Source: Candidatus Altimarinota bacterium
GTDB taxonomy: Bacteria; Patescibacteriota; Gracilibacteria; UBA1369; LOWO2-01-FULL-3
Reading direction: 5' to 3'
DNA: 20,804 nt
NCBI GenBank assembly: GCA_023231115.1
Contig: JALNWA010000015.1
Span: forward strand, 1 to 20,804
Shown: piece by piece, positions 16,549-20,804 of the stretch
How positions within the stretch are numbered: position 1 is the first letter of the stretch
Layout of the letters: each line of letters opens with the position of its first letter
Notes under the pieces: model-generated
The model's database searches: none
What the model was told of the DNA's origin: nothing
Seen by the model: only the letters and a program-made list of their open reading frames with translations
Program-made: the position numbers and the translations under genes

Positions 16549-17600
16549 TATTTTTTAAATTTATTAATGATATCAACAATTAAACTTGTCCCATTCACGA
16601 CCTTCGCGCTTTTGTTTATATCGTTATTAAAAGCGTAATCGATAGTTTTCAAAAATTCATTTGCGACAATATTTCCTGAAATCATTGACCATCCGAATTT
16701 TCTCACAAAAACCTGTGCATTTGCAATCTGTTCCCCACGACTGGCATGCAGAGCAAGTGGAATAATCAAAACCTTCTTTTGCATGAGAGCAAGCTCAAAA
16801 AGACTATTCGCACCACCGCGCGAAACGACCATTTCGCTCATTGCAAAAATATCTTTTAAAGGTTCATCCAAAAATTCATATTGTCTATATCCTTCCTTAT
16901 GTACGCCCAAATCAAGATTTCCTTTTCCTGTGATATGTACGACTTGATATCTCTTCAAAAGTTCATTTAAAGAATCGCGAACCAAATCATTTATTTGTTT
17001 TGCGCCGAGACTTCCACCCATTACTAAAATCACAGGACGGTGCATATCCAAGCCTGTAAACTTGTGTCCACTCTCAGCATTTCCCTGAAGAATACTTTCT
17101 CTGACAGGATTTCCTGTAACAATAACTTTTTTCAGCAAAGATTTTGAAAGAAAACTTTTTGTTTCCTCAAAACTTAAACAAATTTGTTTTGAAAATTTGA
17201 AGGAAATTTTATTTGCCAAACCAGGACTAACATCTGATTCATGCGAAATTACCGGAAGTTTTAAAATTCTTGCCGCAATTACAACCGGCACTGCAACATA
17301 CCCTCCTTTACTAAAAACAACGTCAGGAGAAAATTCTTTAAGAGCCTTATATGCTTGAATAATTCCGGTAGGAACTTTTAAAATATCTACAAAATTTTTC
17401 CACGAAAAATATCTTCGTAATTTTCCACAATGAACTCCGACAAAAGGCACGCCTACGCGCTCCATCATTCCGGCCTCGACACCACCTTTTGATCCGATAT
17501 AAAGAATTTCCGCGCCACCGCGCTTTCTAATTTCTTCGATAACGGCCATATTGGGGATAATGTGACCTGCGGTTCCCCCACCTGTTAATACTATTCTCAT
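16548..17600 (-). CDS. murG: MurG, lipid II synthase (UDP-GlcNAc transferase)
   Basis: MurG transfers GlcNAc from UDP-GlcNAc to lipid I at the inner membrane face, making lipid II for the wall. The GT28 N-terminal Gly loop is GGGTAGH (residues 7-13; H13 matches the conserved His). VFSKGGYVAVPVV follows, and the C-terminal domain shows MGGSLGAKQIND and SRGGANSLFELALMQKKVLI for donor binding. At 350 residues it has the family length. The start must be near 17600 because the Gly loop begins at residue 7, so it overlaps ftsW by 74 bp. The stop overlaps the lemA ATG. No SD is seen. Confidence 0.96.
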   Translation of the reverse strand: MRIVLTGGGTAGHIIPNMAVIEEIRKRGGAEILYIGSKGGVEAGMMERVGVPFVGVHCGKLRRYFSWKNFVDILKVPTGIIQAYKALKEFSPDVVFSKGGYVAVPVVIAARILKLPVISHESDVSPGLANKISFKFSKQICLSFEETKSFLSKSLLKKVIVTGNPVRESILQGNAESGHKFTGLDMHRPVILVMGGSLGAKQINDLVRDSLNELLKRYQVVHITGKGNLDLGVHKEGYRQYEFLDEPLKDIFAMSEMVVSRGGANSLFELALMQKKVLIIPLALHASRGEQIANAQVFVRKFGWSMISGNIVANEFLKTIDYAFNNDINKSAKVVNGTSLIVDIINKFKK

Positions 17601-18735
17601 GGTGACTTGTGTTTTGTGAAAGATTTAAAAGAATTCCGACTGCAACCAAGCATGATATAAGAGATGATCCTCCATAACTGACAAAAGGCAAAGTAATTCC
17701 TGTAACAGGGAAAAGCCCTGTATTCACGGCAATATTAACAAACGCCTGCACGGTAATCCACATCGTAAGCCCTATCGCCAGCAAAGTTTCAAAACTTCCC
17801 TGCGATTTACTCGCAATTTCATATCCACGCAAAGCAATAACAAAATACGCAAGAATAACAAAAACAATTTTTATAAATCCAAGCTCTTCCGCGCTTGCCG
17901 CAAAAATAAAATCATCGGACGCTTGTGGCAACCAATAAGATTTTTGCACTCCCTGAGTAAGCCCTTTTCCGAAAGCTCCGCCGCTTCCGACAGCGATATT
18001 CGCTTGTTGCGACTGCCAACAATAATCCTCGACACACTCTTCATCAACTTTTGTAAATCCTTGAAATCTCTCACGCACATGAGGCACGGCAAGAATGACT
18101 ATCAGCATTCCGATAATTCCGAAAAGAAGCAGGACTCCGATATGTTGTAATTTTGCACCGGCCATGAAATACATCGATACGGCGATAAGCGCAAGAGTAA
18201 GCGTTCCTCCAAAATCATTTTGCATAATTATAGGCAAAATAATAATTCCACAAATTATACAAAACGGAATAAGCCCTTGTTTAAAGTCCTCTATATAAGC
18301 CTGTTTTTTGCTAAACCAATACGCCAGATAAAGTATGATAGCCAATTTCGCAAACTCGGAAGGTTGCAAAGATGTATTAAAAAGAACAAGCCAGTTTTGT
18401 GCAATTGTTCCAAAAGTACTTCCGAAAACAAGAACAAATAAAAGCATCAGAACGATAGCTCCATAAAACGGAGTTGCAATTTTTCTCCAAAATTTTATAG
18501 GAAGTTTGTAAGAAATGTAAAACGCCAAAAGCCCTATTCCAAGCCGAAAAAGATGTTTTTTGAAAAGCAAATAACAATCGACATTCGCATCACTGCAATT
18601 TGGATAAAGTATATCCGGAGCGGAAAGTGCAATCGATTTTGGCACTCCGATGCTTGTAATCATAACAAGCCCGAAGATTAGCAGAAAAACTACGCTTAAA
18701 AAAAGAGGAGTATCAAATTTAAAAACATTTTTCAT
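17527..18735 (-). CDS. ftsW: FtsW-type SEDS lipid II polymerase
   Basis: SEDS glycosyltransferase of the FtsW/RodA/SpoVE family, which polymerises lipid II at the membrane, here probably for division since murG follows. About ten membrane helices are visible. The large outer loop has the catalytic-region Asp in PQASDDFIFAASAEELGF, and the signature NTGLFPVTGITLPFVSYGG lies near the end. I choose the ATG at 18735 (MKNVFKFD); a longer TTG frame at 18789 would overlap the -10 box. The product is 402 residues. Its last ~25 residues (ending HYPQYGRYRRN) are read out of frame from the start of murG. Two Cys pairs (CSDANVDC and CVEDYC) fall in predicted outer loops. Alternative: RodA, but context favours FtsW. 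Confidence 0.9.
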   Translation of the reverse strand: MKNVFKFDTPLFLSVVFLLIFGLVMITSIGVPKSIALSAPDILYPNCSDANVDCYLLFKKHLFRLGIGLLAFYISYKLPIKFWRKIATPFYGAIVLMLLFVLVFGSTFGTIAQNWLVLFNTSLQPSEFAKLAIILYLAYWFSKKQAYIEDFKQGLIPFCIICGIIILPIIMQNDFGGTLTLALIAVSMYFMAGAKLQHIGVLLLFGIIGMLIVILAVPHVRERFQGFTKVDEECVEDYCWQSQQANIAVGSGGAFGKGLTQGVQKSYWLPQASDDFIFAASAEELGFIKIVFVILAYFVIALRGYEIASKSQGSFETLLAIGLTMWITVQAFVNIAVNTGLFPVTGITLPFVSYGGSSLISCLVAVGILLNLSQNTSHHENSINRWGNRRSHYPQYGRYRRN

Positions 18736-18788
18736 CAAAAAAAAATTATGTCCGACGCGAATATTACTGGTTTTAAACCAAAATAGCA

Positions 18789-18796
18789 ATTATAAT
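18789..18796. promoter_or_regulatory. Symmetric -10 shared by divergent ftsW and lspA
   Basis: ATTATAAT is its own reverse complement and gives TATAAT on both strands (18791-18796 for lspA, 18789-18794 for ftsW). Predicted starts are near 18803 for lspA, at its GTG, and near 18782 for ftsW. A near-palindrome TGGTTT-T-AAACCA (18768-18780) lies where the lspA -35 would be. Confidence 0.55.
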
Positions 18797-18803
18797 AAGT
18801 CGC

Positions 18804-19217
18804 GTGAAAAAAGTATTTCTGAAAATTATATATCTCGTTTTAGCCGTAACACTGATAGATCAAACGGTGAAGTTTTTTATCGAAAAAAACTTCTCTGAAA
18901 TAACGAACAACAACACGGGAATAGCCTTTGGAATCAACATCGGAAACATCTGGACGATAGTGATTTTAAACATAATTTTGATGGCGGTTGTCGTATATGC
19001 GGCAAAAAGAGAATTGCAAATTAAACACGCACTTGCTCAAGTTTTTATTGCCATGGTTTTGGGCGGAGGAATCGGAAATCTTCTAGACAGAATTTTTAGA
19101 GGATATGTCGTGGATTACATTTCAATATGGATTTATCCATCATTTAATATCGCCGATATTTGTATCTCGGTAGGAATTATCGGAATGATAATTTTTTTCA
19201 ATAAAATAAAAAAATAA
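18804..19217 (+). CDS. lspA: LspA, prolipoprotein signal peptidase (type II)
   Basis: LspA is the membrane aspartyl protease that removes the signal peptide from lipidated prolipoproteins. Four membrane helices fit the 137-residue chain. Conserved motifs are [10 protein letters not shown] (35-44), [16 protein letters not shown] with catalytic Asp104, and FNIADICI with catalytic Asp118. The loop between the two Asp residues looks short. The start is GTG, the only sensible in-frame start, and it follows TATAAT by seven bases, so the mRNA is probably leaderless. It ends exactly where the convergent aroE ends. Its likely substrate in this window is the lipoprotein at 9046-9618. Confidence 0.94.
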   Translation: MKKVFLKIIYLVLAVTLIDQTVKFFIEKNFSEITNNNTGIAFGINIGNIWTIVILNIILMAVVVYAAKRELQIKHALAQVFIAMVLGGGIGNLLDRIFRGYVVDYISIWIYPSFNIADICISVGIIGMIIFFNKIKK

Positions 19218-20057
19218 TCACACTAAATTCTGTTCTAGAACTTTTTGCATTACATCTTTCGGAGCTTTTTTATCTGTAAGAATTTCAAACTGTTTTACTG
19301 CCTGACAGAAAAACATTTTATCTCCGGTAATGTATTTTTTGTCTAGCTCCTGAGCTTTTTTAATAAGAGGAGTAATCAAAGGGTTGTATGCTATTTCCAT
19401 AAAACATTCGAAATTTTTCAAATATTCATCACTAAAATATTTTCCGATTTCAGAAAAATCTATGTCTTTGTTTAGTGTCCAAATCGATGAAGTATTGATG
19501 AAAACATTTCCGCTTTTTTTCTCGTCTGTAGTCCCAAGTCCGACAATTTCAACTCCAAACATTTCAGAAAATTCTTTCGCCAATTTTTCTGCATTTTCTT
19601 TTGTGCGATTTACAATACAGGAAACTTTCCCGCCATTTTTTAAAATTCCATAAACAACAGCACGAGATGCTCCACCAGCGCCAAAAATCACAGCATTAAC
19701 ATTTTTTAAATCACTAAAAACTTCGCGTAAAGCCTCCACCGCTCCTACAAAATCAGTATTATATCCATACAAAAATCCACCTTTATTTACAACCGTATTT
19801 ACAGCTCCGATTTTTTTTGCATCTTCATCGAGCACATCGATATATCTCAAAATCTCCTTTTTGTACGGCAACGAAACAGACAATCCGGCAATAGGTTCTT
19901 GTCGGGCTTCAACAATAAATTTCGAAAGTTCATTTTCCGGAATTTCAAAAACTCCATACTGCGCATCAACGCCAATTTCCTTAAAAGCGGCATTGAATAC
20001 GACAGGGGACAATGAATGTCCCGCAGGGTAAGCTAAAATTCCATAAGTGTTTGTCAT
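19218..20057 (-). CDS. aroE: AroE, shikimate dehydrogenase
   Basis: AroE reduces 3-dehydroshikimate to shikimate with NADPH in aromatic amino acid and chorismate synthesis. The substrate domain begins GILAYPAGHSLSP, and catalytic Lys66 is in LSVSLPYKK. Asp102 in GYNTDFVGAV is the second catalytic residue (compare Lys65 and Asp102 of E. coli). The Rossmann loop is FGAGGASRA, and NRT near 150 points to NADP. At 279 residues it is full length. The stop is TGA, abutting the lspA stop with no gap. No other shikimate gene is in the window; the presence of aroE points to a CPR lineage with some biosynthesis left. Confidence 0.94.
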   Translation of the reverse strand: MTNTYGILAYPAGHSLSPVVFNAAFKEIGVDAQYGVFEIPENELSKFIVEARQEPIAGLSVSLPYKKEILRYIDVLDEDAKKIGAVNTVVNKGGFLYGYNTDFVGAVEALREVFSDLKNVNAVIFGAGGASRAVVYGILKNGGKVSCIVNRTKENAEKLAKEFSEMFGVEIVGLGTTDEKKSGNVFINTSSIWTLNKDIDFSEIGKYFSDEYLKNFECFMEIAYNPLITPLIKKAQELDKKYITGDKMFFCQAVKQFEILTDKKAPKDVMQKVLEQNLV

Positions 20058-20065
20058 AAGAAAAC

Positions 20066-20093
20066 ATTATCATAAAAAACAGAAAACTGTTAA
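20066..20093 (-). promoter_or_regulatory. aroE promoter
   Basis: TTAACA (20088-20093), 16 bp, GATAAT (20066-20071) on the minus strand. The -10 ends eight bases before the aroE ATG, so transcription would start at or next to the start codon. Confidence 0.5.
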
Positions 20094-20118
20094 TATTGAG
20101 GCGCAATAATAAAATAAT

Positions 20119-20703
20119 ATGTTTAAAATCGGAGTTTTGGCGTCAACGAAAGGAACAGATCTGCAAGCCATTATTAATGAAATGAAAGCCGGCAAAATGG
20201 AAGGCGTAGAACTAGCAGTAGTGATAAGCAATAAAAAAGATGCTTATGCCCTTGAAAGAGCAAAAACACAAGGCTACAAAACAATTTTTGTTGATCCAAA
20301 AAATCTTTCACGCGAAGAATTCGACGAAAAAATCGCAAACCTCCTCGAAGAAAATAAAGTCGATTTGGTAGTACTTATCGGATACATGCGAATACTCACA
20401 CCAAATTTCGTTCGTAAATTTCCACATAAAATAATAAATGTACATCCAGCACTTATTCCAAAATTTTCAGGGAAAAATTTCTTTGGCGCAAATGTGCACG
20501 AGGCGGTAATAAAATCAGGAGAAAAAGAAACCGGAATGACAATTCATTATGTTGACGAAGAAGTGGATGCAGGAGAAATAATTTTACAAAAAAAATGCGA
20601 GGTTTTGCCCATAGACACAAAAGAAACACTTAAAGAAAAAGTGCAGGCATTGGAAAAAAAGTGGTATCCTGAAATAATTCGTCAAATTGCAAAAGGAAAA
20701 TAA
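20119..20703 (+). CDS. purN: PurN, phosphoribosylglycinamide formyltransferase
   Basis: PurN transfers a formyl group from 10-formyl-tetrahydrofolate to GAR in purine synthesis. It has the formyltransferase fold with N107 and H109 in INVHPALIPKFSG and D150 in VDEEVDAGEII, equivalent to Asn106, His108 and Asp144 of E. coli. GVLASTKGTDLQAII is the phosphate-binding loop, slightly divergent from the usual SGxGSNL. At 194 residues it is near the usual length. It diverges from aroE with 61 bp between. No other purine gene is seen. The start has no SD and sits eight bases after AATAAT. Confidence 0.93.
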   Translation: MFKIGVLASTKGTDLQAIINEMKAGKMEGVELAVVISNKKDAYALERAKTQGYKTIFVDPKNLSREEFDEKIANLLEENKVDLVVLIGYMRILTPNFVRKFPHKIINVHPALIPKFSGKNFFGANVHEAVIKSGEKETGMTIHYVDEEVDAGEIILQKKCEVLPIDTKETLKEKVQALEKKWYPEIIRQIAKGK

Positions 20704-20721
20704 TTTTGATTTTTCAAAATT
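20702..20721 (+). terminator. AT-rich hairpin at the purN stop
   Basis: AATTTTGA and TCAAAATT form an 8-bp stem with a TTTT loop just after the purN stop, followed by a short T tract. Only one G-C pair makes it weak as a terminator. Confidence 0.3.
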
Positions 20722-20760
20722 TTCGTATATCTTAATCTCACGGGCAGATAATATAATAAA

Positions 20761-20804
20761 ATGAAATATCCAATTCCTTTCGACGAAAGGGAGTTAAAAT
20801 TAAA
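20761..20804 (+). CDS. Start of a gene cut by the window edge
   Basis: An ATG opens a frame of at least 14 codons (MKYPIPFDERELK) that runs off the window. GATAAT (20747-20752) ends eight bases before it, the same arrangement as at aroE. Too little is visible to name a product. Confidence 0.45.
   Translation, partial: MKYPIPFDERELKL

Noticed and set aside
18736..18789. Longer FtsW start at TTG 18789
   Set aside because: It would begin inside the TATAAT box, and its first 18 residues lack family resemblance. The ATG at 18735 fits.
12315..20057. Recoding of UGA to glycine as in Gracilibacteria and Absconditabacteria
   Set aside because: TGA ends aroE, the Cys-rich gene and the AbrB-type gene at natural family lengths, and no conserved gene needs an in-frame TGA. 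The standard bacterial code fits.

Overview
This window is AT-rich (about one third G+C by eye) and densely packed. It most likely comes from a member of the Candidate Phyla Radiation (Patescibacteria). Peregrinibacteria or a relative would fit, but I cannot fix the lineage from the sequence. The pointers are the adjacent membrane-anchored DUF3352 and DUF4012 proteins, a shortened alanyl-tRNA synthetase, a very cysteine-rich protein of a kind I associate with CPR genomes, almost no Shine-Dalgarno sequences, and compact gene spacing. TGA is an ordinary stop: it ends aroE, the Cys-rich gene and the AbrB-type antitoxin gene. The UGA-to-Gly code of Gracilibacteria and Absconditabacteria is therefore not used.

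Layout: miaB (+) converges on alaS (-). A divergent intergenic region follows, then a two-gene operon of surface proteins (DUF3352, DUF4012; +). Next is a minus-strand mismatch-repair operon in the order mutS, small lipoprotein, mutL. Upstream of mutS is a gene for a roughly 570-residue protein with about 45 cysteines. It is bracketed by two copies of a ~50-bp element in direct orientation, one upstream of mutS and one upstream of the Cys-rich gene. Positions 14130-14860 hold an autoregulated-looking AbrB/PIN toxin-antitoxin pair with a perfect palindromic operator. A tRNA-Thr(CGU), a possible small protein gene and lexA follow. LexA has a textbook promoter with two 18-bp inverted repeats of a sequence that is neither the E. 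coli nor the Bacillus SOS box. The right third carries cell-envelope genes: ftsW-murG-lemA (-), with lspA (+) diverging from ftsW. It ends with aroE (-), purN (+) and the first codons of one more gene.

Functional themes are DNA damage and mismatch repair (mutS, mutL, lexA), cell wall and envelope (ftsW, murG, lspA, lemA, a lipoprotein that LspA would process, and two anchored surface proteins), translation (miaB, alaS, tRNA-Thr) and biosynthesis (aroE, purN). The strongest leads are the unusual LexA operators, the duplicated-module Cys-rich protein inside its direct repeats, and the apparent reliance on leaderless or SD-free translation starts.
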